From contig CAMJPC010000018.1 of NCBI GenBank assembly GCA_946407705.1, forward strand, positions 1 to 46,626: a stretch of DNA of 46,626 bases. Reading direction: 5' to 3'. Position numbers and translations under genes: made by a program. Positions 9,036 to 17,925 of this stretch are shown piece by piece. The notes under the pieces were generated by a model that searched no databases, was not told the DNA's origin, and was given only the letters and a program-made list of their open reading frames with translations. How positions within the stretch are numbered: the stretch's first letter is position 1; every line of letters begins with the position of its first letter. Source of the stretch: an uncultured Clostridia bacterium (lineage in GTDB: Bacteria; Bacillota; Clostridia; Saccharofermentanales; Saccharofermentanaceae).

Positions 9036-10604
9036 TTACTTTTTGGCTAAGTATTTGAAGAAGAACGCTTCCTGGTAATCGTTCGAGATATAGTTATGCG
9101 TTACGTTCCAAGTGTGTTCCTCTTTGTTGATGTTACCGTATGAACCGATGTCCTCAGCATTGTGGGGCTCTCCCGTGAACTCGCTTCCCAAAACGTAATA
9201 GCCCATGACGAACGAAGGATAGATCATGAGGATGACCGCAAGCATCGTGAAAGCGAGCTTGACGACATCCTTTTTCTTTCTCTTGAGCTTCTTTTGAACG
9301 ATGATCTTGTCGGCATCATAGAGATCCTTCAGATATCTTGCGAGAAGGATGCAAAGGATGAAACGTGCTGCCATGGAGCTTCTCATGCAGAAGTCGTTGG
9401 CTTCGGTGATCTTGTAGACCGGAATGATCATGAGCTCGATCAGTGCCGCTATGAACATGGCGTTCTTCTTCTCGGTCTTCCAGAGGATGACGGCCGTCGG
9501 AGCCAGCTCGATCACGATGAAGATGATATATACGGCTACTGACAATCCGGGATTGTTTATGAATTCCCAGAAGAAACCCTTAATCGACGTGGATGAGTGG
9601 TTGCCGAGATAGAACGGCGTATAGACGAGAAGGAGCGGTGTGCATGAGATGATGTTGATGACGCTTACGAGATTCCTGACCGCGCCTTTGATGCCGCCTG
9701 CTCTCATCGGCTTTGAGAAAGCCCTTACGACTGCGAGCGGGAAAAGACCGATGACGCCCCAGGGCGAATATGCGAAAAGCATTCCTCCGCACAGACCCAG
9801 AGACCTTGTGTTGTAGGACATCATTATCATCGTCATTATCAGCCAGCACGGAACGCACTGGTGGAAGACGCTCGTAAGCTCGGCGAAATTACTCATATAT
9901 GCAAGTACGGGAGCCCATACCTCCATGCCGTTCCAGCAATCCCATTCAACAAAGTTGTGGACTATGTTGGGCAGCACGTCGAGTCCTGCGAAGCAGATGT
10001 AAACGAAAGGTACCGTAAAGCTTGCCCTGCCTATTATCTTGCTGACGGCGATGAACGTAAGGAAGATGCCGATCGCATTCCAGATCATCAGTGCGAGATT
10101 GGCGGCAAAAGAACCTCCGAGCTTACCCACGAGTGCCGCGGGAAGCCAGTAAGTGAAATAGTACATGAACGCATAGGTACCGGATTTCCTTCCGATCTCT
10201 TTGATGACGGCAGGATTGGTCTGCGTTGAATAATCGTAGATGACCGGCCACTTGTAGTTAACGAGGTCGTTCATTATCGCCCTTCTGTACGGGTGGTCGT
10301 TGAGGGTAAAGATAAACTCACCGACGCCTGATACAAGCGACAGAACTACGGCGGTCACGGCAAATCCGATCAGATAACCGACCGGGATCTTAATGTCAGT
10401 CTCTTCTTTTTTGAGGAGCGATCTCTCCTGGTCCTTTGCGCAGTCCCTGACAGAGAGGGCATATGCGGCAACAAAGAGCAGCGCGAGAGGGATACCTATG
10501 TAATACCTCAGGTATCCCGTAAAGAAAATGAGTATCGGAAGCGCAAGAAATCCCAGACACAGTGCCCAGAACGTCTTAAAAGGAATGGTTACCACCTTCT
10601 TCAC
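9036..10604 (-). CDS. Polytopic membrane protein, tandem paralog 4 of 4 (GT-C-like)
   Basis: 522 residues, about 11-12 membrane segments; no named family is recognised with certainty. It is the last gene of a four-member array of paralogs. Two N-terminal helices are followed by a third ending in GVGEFIFT. Then comes a predicted extracytoplasmic loop with DHPYRRA (Asp103-His104) and YKWPVIYDYSTQTNP. Further on are YWLPAALVGK, FAGLDVLPNIV, VFHQCVPCW, FAYSPWGVIG, DFCMRSSM, GSEFTGEP...IGSYGNIN and a C-terminal FFFKYLAKK. An acidic residue in the first large outer loop plus a multi-helix body is the GT-C glycosyltransferase layout, so a polyprenyl-phosphate-sugar-dependent enzyme is a plausible inference, not a proven call. 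It starts 12 bases after the previous gene with AAGGAGG. Confidence 0.8.
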   Translation of the reverse strand: MKKVVTIPFKTFWALCLGFLALPILIFFTGYLRYYIGIPLALLFVAAYALSVRDCAKDQERSLLKKEETDIKIPVGYLIGFAVTAVVLSLVSGVGEFIFTLNDHPYRRAIMNDLVNYKWPVIYDYSTQTNPAVIKEIGRKSGTYAFMYYFTYWLPAALVGKLGGSFAANLALMIWNAIGIFLTFIAVSKIIGRASFTVPFVYICFAGLDVLPNIVHNFVEWDCWNGMEVWAPVLAYMSNFAELTSVFHQCVPCWLIMTMIMMSYNTRSLGLCGGMLFAYSPWGVIGLFPLAVVRAFSKPMRAGGIKGAVRNLVSVINIISCTPLLLVYTPFYLGNHSSTSIKGFFWEFINNPGLSVAVYIIFIVIELAPTAVILWKTEKKNAMFIAALIELMIIPVYKITEANDFCMRSSMAARFILCILLARYLKDLYDADKIIVQKKLKRKKKDVVKLAFTMLAVILMIYPSFVMGYYVLGSEFTGEPHNAEDIGSYGNINKEEHTWNVTHNYISNDYQEAFFFKYLAKK

Positions 10605-10616
10605 TTCTAGTCCTCC

Positions 10617-12218
10617 TTATGTCTTTCCGAGATATCTGAAAAAGAACGTATCAAGATAATCGTCGGTATAGAACTGGTTATTGATAACATAAGCATACTC
10701 TATTACGCCGTCAGTTGCGCAATTAACGTTTCCGAACGAGCCGACCATGTCCTTTCTGTCGGGTTCTCCGGTCATCTGGCTTCCTGCGATGAGATAAGCG
10801 TTAACGAAGCCCGGGAACATCATCAGGATGGTGATGAGGATCGTAAAGACAAGACCGGCGGCCTTCTTCTTTCCCATCTTCTTTTGCTTTCTGAGGCGCT
10901 CTGCATCCTCATCGTAAAGATCCTTGAAAAGCTCACTTAAGAAGATGCACATGATGAGTCTTGAGGGCATTGAGGCCCGCATCGCGAAATCGTTGACCCA
11001 GGTCATCATGTAGAGCGGGATCAAAGTGAGGCAGATTGCCGCGCAGATGTAGAAAACGTTTTTCCTGTAGCGCTTATAAAGAATCGCGGTAACGGGCAGG
11101 ACTTCGATCACCAGGAAGCACAGATAGCAGATGATGAAGAGTCCTGCGGAGTCATAGTATTTCCATGTGAATCCGTTCTTTCCGACAGCTTCGGAGTTGG
11201 CCGTATAAAAGCTTCCGTACATGACGAGAAGTATCAGGGCCGATATGATGTTGACCGGCGTAAGAAGATCCTTTACCGTGCCTTTAACGTCCTGTCTCAT
11301 CTCTTTCCTGAATACGGCCGTGACGATCACCGGAAGTATTCCGAATACGCCGAACGGGGAATAAGCAAAAAGCAGTCCTCCAGTAAGTCCGAACGTTCTC
11401 GTATTGACCGAGAGCATGACGAGGACCGTTATCAGGAAGCACGGAACGCACTGATGGTAGACGTTTGCGAGCTCACTCATGTTGCAGTAGTAAGCCATGT
11501 TGGGTACCCACCCCTCGATCGATGTCCAGAGTGAATAACCGGTCGCGCTGTGAACGAGCGTCGGTATGACATCAAGGCCGCCGAAGAACATGAAGAACAT
11601 CGGCTGTGTAATTGATGCGCGTCCGTTAAGCTTTGCCATTCCGAGGAGTGTAAGGAAGATTCCCACGGCGGTCCAGAGCATCAGGCAGACATCAGCCGCG
11701 GTACGCCCGAAAAGCTTTCCTGCCAGAGCCGCCGGCATCCAGTAAGTGAAGTAATACATCAGTGCCGTCTTGCCGCTCGTCTTGCCGATCTCCTTGATGA
11801 CGTCGGGATTGGTCTGTGTGGAGTAATCGTATATGACAGGCCACTTGTAGTTGACCAGGTCGGTCAGTGTCGCTCTTCTGATCGCGTGATCCTGAAGCGA
11901 ATAGATGAACTCGCCTACTCCCGAGAAGTATGCGAGAAAGATGGCGAAAAGGCCAAAGCCGATCAGGTACTTAAGCGGTATGACAAAGTCCTTCGTGTTG
12001 GATTCGAGGGTGGTCTTTCCTCCGCCCTGCTTCGTGCAGTCCATGACCGCATATACCGAGAAACCCGCAAAGCACAATGCAAACGGGATGCCGACATACC
12101 ACCTCAGATATCCGAGGCAGAATATGATGACCGGGATCACGAGAAAACCGGTTGCCAGCGCGTACCACAGTCTGAAAGGTATCTTTATTCCAGATGCTGT
12201 TTTTTTCCTTGCTGTCAT
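10617..12218 (-). CDS. Polytopic membrane protein, tandem paralog 3 of 4 (GT-C-like)
   Basis: 533 residues. Carries the same ordered motifs as its neighbours: GVGEFIYS, DHAIRRA (Asp110-His111), YKWPVIYDYSTQTNP, YWMPAALAGK, FGGLDVIPTLV, VYHQCVPCF, FAYSPFGVFG, DFAMRASMPSR, GSQMTGEP...VGSFGNVN and C-terminal FFFRYLGK. By eye it is closest to paralog 4; both share ..KDLYD.D after the MRxS motif. Its ATG overlaps the stop of the upstream paralog by 4 bases (ATGA), so expression is coupled. The function is unknown; GT-C-type sugar transfer is the working inference. Confidence 0.8.
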   Translation of the reverse strand: MTARKKTASGIKIPFRLWYALATGFLVIPVIIFCLGYLRWYVGIPFALCFAGFSVYAVMDCTKQGGGKTTLESNTKDFVIPLKYLIGFGLFAIFLAYFSGVGEFIYSLQDHAIRRATLTDLVNYKWPVIYDYSTQTNPDVIKEIGKTSGKTALMYYFTYWMPAALAGKLFGRTAADVCLMLWTAVGIFLTLLGMAKLNGRASITQPMFFMFFGGLDVIPTLVHSATGYSLWTSIEGWVPNMAYYCNMSELANVYHQCVPCFLITVLVMLSVNTRTFGLTGGLLFAYSPFGVFGILPVIVTAVFRKEMRQDVKGTVKDLLTPVNIISALILLVMYGSFYTANSEAVGKNGFTWKYYDSAGLFIICYLCFLVIEVLPVTAILYKRYRKNVFYICAAICLTLIPLYMMTWVNDFAMRASMPSRLIMCIFLSELFKDLYDEDAERLRKQKKMGKKKAAGLVFTILITILMMFPGFVNAYLIAGSQMTGEPDRKDMVGSFGNVNCATDGVIEYAYVINNQFYTDDYLDTFFFRYLGKT

Positions 12219-13831
12219 TCCTGCCTGCTTTCCGAAGACGCTGCAAGATACTTGAAAAAGATCGTGTCTTCATAGCCGTCAGCCATGCGGAGCATGACCG
12301 ACTCAGTATATGCTTCCGTCGAATAATATGAACCGTTCTCTTCGCCAACGATCCTTCCGAAAGAACCGATGTCGTTCTCGTAATGCTTTTCGCCGGTGAA
12401 CTCGCTGCCGAGTATCAGGAAAAGATCGACCATGCACGGGAATGCGCAGATGACCGCGAGCAAAAGAACGAAGAAACATCTTCTCGATTCCTTTTTCGGG
12501 CGCTTCTTCGCCTTCCTTACTCTCTGCTTTTCATCTGCGAACATGGCCGCGATGAGTTCGGTGAACAGTACCGAGATCACGAACAAAGCGGGAAGCGATG
12601 CGCGCATCGAGAAATCGTTGAAGTAGGAGATCTTGTAGAGCGGTATCACGGCAAGCGAAATGACCGATGCAATGAAGAGAGGTTCCTTCTTCTGGGTTTT
12701 CCAGAGAACAAGCACATAAGGGATCACTTCGATGATCATGAGAAGCAGCCAGAACAGGATGAATTCCCCGAAGTTTTTGCAGAAAGCCCACGCAAAGCCG
12801 CTCTCGTCAGAAGCCGAGGTGCTGACCATATAGTAAGGTCCGAACACGGCCAGCATTATGATGCATGAGACGATGCCGAACGGATTGAGGAGCTGTAAGA
12901 TGACCTTTGCTTTCTTCTCCGGCTGGAGCTGTTTTCTGAATGCAAGAGCCAATGCAAGCGGCAGCATTCCGATCGTCGCCCAGGGCGAATAAGCAAAGCT
13001 CAGGCTTCCGATAAAGCCCGTGGACCTGACGTTCGACGAAAGGAGCATCATGACCATAAGTACCCATACCGGAACGCACTGGTTGAATACATTAGAAAGC
13101 TGCGTGAAATTGCTCATGTAGGCAAACGTCGGGAGCCAGTGTTCGATCGCCATGAAGCCTTCGTACTGCGTGAGTGAATGCACGATGTTCGGAAGCGCGT
13201 CGAGACCCGAGAACGTGATGAATATTATCGGGACTGCCCAGGATATCCTTCTGATGAAAAGCGCGGTCCCGACAAGAGTAAGCCACACTCCGAGAGACGT
13301 CCATATGAGCAGGAAAACGTTGCCTGCTGCGATGCCGAAAACTTTTCCGAACAGAGCCGCAGGCATCCAGAATGCCGTGTAGTATACAAGCGCTGTCGTG
13401 CCTTCGGTCTTGCCCAGAACTGCTATGACCCTGGGATTGATCTGCGTTTTGTAATCGTAGATGACGGGCCACTTGTAGTTAATGAGATCGTTAAAGATCG
13501 CCCTTCTGAAAACGTGGTCCGCCATCGAATAGATGTATTCGCCAACGCCTGACAAGAAGACAGTGACGAGCGAGACAACGGCAAGGATGATCAGATACTT
13601 TACGGGCATCTTCATACCGGTAAAACCGTCTGCCTGACCTGTCAGTTTTATATCGGGTCCCTTGCAAAAATCAATGCAGGAATATACGCAGCAGGCAGCC
13701 AGCAGAACCGCTGCCGGAATGCCGATGACAGGCTTTATGTAGCCTGCCAGGAATATGATCACCGGGATGGTCACATATGCGGCGCATATCGCGAAAAACA
13801 CGTCTCTTCTGACGAGTACTTCCTTCTTCAT
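12215..13831 (-). CDS. Polytopic membrane protein, tandem paralog 2 of 4 (GT-C-like)
   Basis: 538 residues. Shares the array's signature with its own variations: GVGEYIYS, DHVFRRA (Asp105-His106), YKWPVIYDYKTQINP (two substitutions in the otherwise fixed STQTNP), FWMPAALFGK, FSGLDALPNIV, VFNQCVPVW, FAYSPWATIG, DFSMRASLPA, GSEFTGEKH...IGSFGRI and C-terminal FFKYLAASS. It appears to be the most divergent of the four, so it may have a different substrate. Both ends overlap their neighbours by 4 bases (ATGA). No named family is recognised. Confidence 0.8.
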   Translation of the reverse strand: MKKEVLVRRDVFFAICAAYVTIPVIIFLAGYIKPVIGIPAAVLLAACCVYSCIDFCKGPDIKLTGQADGFTGMKMPVKYLIILAVVSLVTVFLSGVGEYIYSMADHVFRRAIFNDLINYKWPVIYDYKTQINPRVIAVLGKTEGTTALVYYTAFWMPAALFGKVFGIAAGNVFLLIWTSLGVWLTLVGTALFIRRISWAVPIIFITFSGLDALPNIVHSLTQYEGFMAIEHWLPTFAYMSNFTQLSNVFNQCVPVWVLMVMMLLSSNVRSTGFIGSLSFAYSPWATIGMLPLALALAFRKQLQPEKKAKVILQLLNPFGIVSCIIMLAVFGPYYMVSTSASDESGFAWAFCKNFGEFILFWLLLMIIEVIPYVLVLWKTQKKEPLFIASVISLAVIPLYKISYFNDFSMRASLPALFVISVLFTELIAAMFADEKQRVRKAKKRPKKESRRCFFVLLLAVICAFPCMVDLFLILGSEFTGEKHYENDIGSFGRIVGEENGSYYSTEAYTESVMLRMADGYEDTIFFKYLAASSESRQE

Positions 13832-15453
13832 TTATCAGTCACCCTTTTTTCCTTCGCCAAATATCTGTAGAAGAACTTGTTCCTGTAATCAGGGGCGAAA
13901 AACTGTTCCTCAATGGTCTTTGCATAGTACGGATCGTTTATGTTTCCGAACGAACCTATCTTGTCCCTGTTGCTCTCGTTCCCGGTTATCGTACTGCCTG
14001 CGATTACGAAAAGATTAACACATGCGGGGAACATCATGAGGATCGTAAATAAGATCAGGCCTGCACTCTTTAACCAGTCCTTCTTTTCCTTGGGTTCGTT
14101 TTCGGGCAGGAACAAAGAAGATACGGTTCCCGAGAACCAGATGCACAGGATGAAAAGTCCGGGCATCGATCCCCTCATCGAGAAGTCGTTCATCTCGGAT
14201 ACTCGGTAAAGCGGGATCAGACAGAGCGTAATGAAAATGGAGATAAACACCGGATCTTTTCCGTGCTTTTTGTAAAGTACAGCCGATATCGGAATTACTT
14301 CGATGAGGATGAACAGCAGATATGCGGGTATGAACCACAGAGGCCTGTCATAGAATGTCCACGTGAATCCGCGGAAAGAGACCGCGCCTGAATTTGACAT
14401 GTAATAGCTTCCGAAAACGACCAGAAGCAGTATCGCTGAAACGATGTTTACCGGCGTTAAGATGTTCAGGAAATTCTTCTTTGCGCTTCCCGCGTTCATT
14501 TCCTTGCGGAGTACGAACCCCACGATGATCGGCAGAAGACCGAACACTGCCCAGGGCGAATAAGCGAAAAGAAGGCCTCCGATGAGGCCGAAGCTTCTCG
14601 TGCTGAAGCTCATGAGAAGGAGCGCAACTATCAGGAAGCACGGAACGATCTGATTAAAAACATTCGCGTGTTCAGTGAAATTCGATACGTAGGAAATGCC
14701 CGGAACCCAGCCTTCCAGCCAGAGCCAGGCGTCATAACCCGTGAAGAAATACACGATGTCCGGAAGAACATCGAGACCTGCGAAAAACACATACAGAAAG
14801 GGCATTGCGTATGAGTTGCGCTTGTTGATCGCGCACATTGCGACAAAGCCCAGGAATATACCGATGGAATTCCAGATGACCAAAGCAACGTTTGCCGCAG
14901 TAAAGCCGAACAGCTTGCCGATCAGAGCCGCGGGAAGCCAGTAAACGAAATAGTAAGAGAAAGCCCTCTCCCCCGATGCCATACGGAAGATGTTTATGAC
15001 TTCGGGATTTGTCTGCGTCGAATAGTCGTAGATGACAGGCCAGTTGTAATCGACGAGATCTTTTAAGATCGCCCTTCTGTACGGGTGATCCTGGAGCGTA
15101 AAGACGTACTCTCCGACACCCGTGACCAGAGACACAACAACAGCAGCAACCGCAAGGATCACAATGAACTTTACAGGCATGTTTATAACGGTATCCTGCC
15201 TTGAAAGCTGACTTCCGTCGGGAGATCTAAGGCATTCCATAACCGAGATGGCGCACATTCCGGCAAATGCCAGCGCAAGCGTTATTCCGATCAGGGGTCT
15301 CAGGTAACCGAGACAGAATATGATGACCGGGAGCGCAAGGAAAAGAAGACAGCAGCAGTAGAACTCAGGGTATCCTAGCGACACCATGCCTTTGGCGGCA
15401 TCGTTTTTCTTCCTTTTTTGAACCTTGTTGTCCAGGTTCGTGAGTTCCCGCAT
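13828..15453 (-). CDS. Polytopic membrane protein, tandem paralog 1 of 4 (GT-C-like)
   Basis: 541 residues; first gene of the array. The N-terminus has an extra ~20-residue basic cytoplasmic extension. Motifs in order: GVGEYVFT, DHPYRRA (Asp122-His123), YNWPVIYDYSTQTNP, YWLPAALIGK, FAGLDVLPDIV, VFNQIVPCF, FAYSPWAVFG, DFSMRGSMPG, GSTITGNE...IGSFGNIN, and C-terminal FFYRYLAKEKR. The ATG has GAAAGG upstream, and a TATAAT lies about 30 bases ahead, so an array promoter may sit here. Function unknown; GT-C-type membrane glycosyltransferase is the best guess from layout and from the neighbouring GT2 and YfhO genes. Confidence 0.8.
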   Translation of the reverse strand: MRELTNLDNKVQKRKKNDAAKGMVSLGYPEFYCCCLLFLALPVIIFCLGYLRPLIGITLALAFAGMCAISVMECLRSPDGSQLSRQDTVINMPVKFIVILAVAAVVVSLVTGVGEYVFTLQDHPYRRAILKDLVDYNWPVIYDYSTQTNPEVINIFRMASGERAFSYYFVYWLPAALIGKLFGFTAANVALVIWNSIGIFLGFVAMCAINKRNSYAMPFLYVFFAGLDVLPDIVYFFTGYDAWLWLEGWVPGISYVSNFTEHANVFNQIVPCFLIVALLLMSFSTRSFGLIGGLLFAYSPWAVFGLLPIIVGFVLRKEMNAGSAKKNFLNILTPVNIVSAILLLVVFGSYYMSNSGAVSFRGFTWTFYDRPLWFIPAYLLFILIEVIPISAVLYKKHGKDPVFISIFITLCLIPLYRVSEMNDFSMRGSMPGLFILCIWFSGTVSSLFLPENEPKEKKDWLKSAGLILFTILMMFPACVNLFVIAGSTITGNESNRDKIGSFGNINDPYYAKTIEEQFFAPDYRNKFFYRYLAKEKRVTDK

Positions 15454-15482
15454 AGGTCTGTCTGCCTTTCAAAATATAAATA

Positions 15483-15488
15483 ATTATA
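15483..15488 (-). promoter_or_regulatory. Putative -10 box for the four-paralog operon
   Basis: TATAAT on the minus strand lies between the stop of the 809-residue gene and the first paralog. No clear -35 hexamer is visible at 16-18 bases, so read-through from the upstream gene is equally possible. Confidence 0.3.
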
Positions 15489-15495
15489 ACTTATG

Positions 15496-17925
15496 TCAGT
15501 GCCAGAAAAGGAAGAAATCCTCGCAGCGCTCAAGCAGCGTGGGAGTCGTTTTCGTAAGCGTGTAGGTATCTCCCGTGAGCACCAGACTGAATCCTACCAA
15601 GACAGTCAGAACACATGCTGCGCAGATGAGCCCATACACCGTCTTTCTTCCGGACTTTTTCATGACTCTTCTCAGAAGGACTACGGCGCCCGAGATCGAA
15701 AGTATCCAAGCGAAATCCGAAAGATATCTCAGGCAGACTCCGCCTCTTGAGAAATTGAACCACGTGATGAACAATGACGTTACGAAGCACACGATGATGA
15801 AAGCATTGTAGACCGCCGCATCTTTTCTTCCCGGCTTATCCTTGGTCTTCATGAAAGTACCCGGAGCAAAGACCAATCCGAGCAGTATAAGCGGAATGTT
15901 TAAGATCCCGGCCGAAGGCTCTATGTTCCTGAAGACCTCATACGTGTAAGTGATGACGCCTCTAGCCTCAAAATATGGGAACGTATCCATCGCAGAAAAC
16001 GGCATCAGGAAATAGTAGTAGATCGCAGACGGGAACATCTCAGGCGTAGCCTTGAGCGAAGATATGTCGCTTACCGTCAGCTGATAGTTCTCACCGAAAT
16101 CGAAGATATTTCCGAACCTCGCCTGATTATGCATGAGAATGAGAGCGATCCCGGCAAGCACCGGAATGACGAACACCAATGCCTCCGAGAACCTCTGTCC
16201 TGCCTTTCTCTTTTTGTCGAAAAGCACTACAAAAAACACCGGCAAGAGTATTGCCGCGCAGACCGCCACGGAAGGACGCGAACCTGCGCAGAACGCAAGC
16301 GATAATCCCGAAAGGAAGAACAGTATCAGTCTTAAGATGAATCTCCTGCTCTTGACCGCGGTAAGACCGAAGAACACCGCCATCGCTATCGTGGCTATGG
16401 CGCTCTCACAGGCAATATAGTATTTCTCCGCATGCATCATGTTGGTATAAACGAGAGATGCCGATGCAACCGCGGGGATCATGAGAAGCAGCAGCAAAAG
16501 GTTCTTTTTGGGAACAAACATCCTGACTGCAGCAAGGAATGCGAAAATCACGGCGGCACAAGCGATAGTACCGAAGATCGCGACCGCTGATGCATAATTC
16601 GGAACGCGGTGCGTGATCAGATAGACCGGATAATAGACCGTATATACCGGTGCCATTCCGAAATAGCTGTAATACTTTCCATCCTTATATGCGTAATCCC
16701 ATCTGTAAGTGACTTTCTTCGCTTCTCTCTCACTCGAATCGTACGGATTATCCATTTTCGCAAGTTCCTCATCAGCGGGAACGTCCAGATAAGGGATCCT
16801 CTTCATCGAAGAGTCGAAAGCCAGCTGGTAAATATCGTTGATCTCTGAAGTATCCTCAAAAGGATACTTGTCGAGCTTCATCGCCGAACGGTAATAAAGC
16901 GGAAAAGTAAGTCCTGTGGTAATGACGAACACAAAAAGCAAGAGCAGCGCGTGGCTTGCTTTTGAAGAATCGAAATCGATCCTGTAGAGCTTCAGGGATA
17001 CGATCAGTGACACCAGCGCAATGCAGATGAGAATGACCAGATATCTTATGAAAGACACGCTGTAGAAATTGCGGTTTGATATCGTGACCGAATCCACCCT
17101 GACAGTCTTTTGGATCAACTCAAAACAGAGCATGACGGATTTGATGTTGCCGTAAGGCTTCATGAAGAGAGTCGTGTTCCTCAATCCCGATATCTTTCTG
17201 ATATCAGCCGAACGGTATTCATACATCGAATTCGAATCTTCGATCATGAGCCTTAATCTGAACCTGCTCTCGCGTTCAACGGGTTCACCGGAGAAATCGA
17301 CCTTGATGCAATAAGCGTCATCAGGGACGTTCGGGATCATAAGCGAACATTCGGACTTTACCAGTACGCTCTCCCCTTCAAACCTGATAGGGCCTTCTTC
17401 GTCGTCGGCATCAGACGCAAACTCGGGCAGAAGCCTGCTGCCCTTGATCGTAATGTTATTCGTGTTGTTTTTGAAGCAGTTGAAATTAAAAAGGAAGAGT
17501 TCGCAGGCAAGCACCAGAAACGACATGACCGCTATGATCACTGCCGCTTTGGATGCCTTGCGGTTTCTTCCTCTCAAAAGATAGATGATGCATATGTCAC
17601 TGACTATGCACATGACCGCGAAAAACGCGGAACTGACAGGACTTGCAGCCGTTTCCTGAGGGAGATTCGCACACCTTCTTATAACAAAAAGGCTCGCCAT
17701 CGCAAACAGGAACTGCAAAAGCGCAGAAGTCCATATTATAAGGAAAGACAAAGCCGTCTCACCGGTTTTGTCTTTCCATTTGATCTGCCATATCAGCTTC
17801 GGGAGCTTTAAGTCCCTGACATGCGATTTGCCGAATGCTTTGGTCCGGGCAAAAAGCACTTCCGCAACGGATGCAATAACCGCCGAAGCAAACGGCCAAA
17901 CGACTGTCAGGATCGTGTCCGTCAA
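15496..17925 (-). CDS. Large polytopic membrane protein with an internal extracytoplasmic beta-rich domain (GT-C-like)
   Basis: 809 residues. Several helices up to about residue 155 are followed by a soluble, hydrophilic segment (~160-285) that reads as a beta-sandwich-like domain, and then a long helical body to the C-terminus. Within the body an outer-loop region contains YRWDYAYKDGKYYSYFGMAPVY, and later ARFGNIFDFGENYQLT. The latter resembles the loop after the helices in GT-C/PMT-like transferases. No named family is firmly recognised. The only start that fits is TTG at 17925, overlapping the cyclophilin stop by 4 bases (TTGA); no strong ribosome-binding site is visible, so translation may rely on coupling. 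It lies directly before the four-paralog array on the same strand and probably belongs to the same envelope pathway (inference). Confidence 0.75.
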   Translation of the reverse strand: MTDTILTVVWPFASAVIASVAEVLFARTKAFGKSHVRDLKLPKLIWQIKWKDKTGETALSFLIIWTSALLQFLFAMASLFVIRRCANLPQETAASPVSSAFFAVMCIVSDICIIYLLRGRNRKASKAAVIIAVMSFLVLACELFLFNFNCFKNNTNNITIKGSRLLPEFASDADDEEGPIRFEGESVLVKSECSLMIPNVPDDAYCIKVDFSGEPVERESRFRLRLMIEDSNSMYEYRSADIRKISGLRNTTLFMKPYGNIKSVMLCFELIQKTVRVDSVTISNRNFYSVSFIRYLVILICIALVSLIVSLKLYRIDFDSSKASHALLLLFVFVITTGLTFPLYYRSAMKLDKYPFEDTSEINDIYQLAFDSSMKRIPYLDVPADEELAKMDNPYDSSEREAKKVTYRWDYAYKDGKYYSYFGMAPVYTVYYPVYLITHRVPNYASAVAIFGTIACAAVIFAFLAAVRMFVPKKNLLLLLLMIPAVASASLVYTNMMHAEKYYIACESAIATIAMAVFFGLTAVKSRRFILRLILFFLSGLSLAFCAGSRPSVAVCAAILLPVFFVVLFDKKRKAGQRFSEALVFVIPVLAGIALILMHNQARFGNIFDFGENYQLTVSDISSLKATPEMFPSAIYYYFLMPFSAMDTFPYFEARGVITYTYEVFRNIEPSAGILNIPLILLGLVFAPGTFMKTKDKPGRKDAAVYNAFIIVCFVTSLFITWFNFSRGGVCLRYLSDFAWILSISGAVVLLRRVMKKSGRKTVYGLICAACVLTVLVGFSLVLTGDTYTLTKTTPTLLERCEDFFLFWH

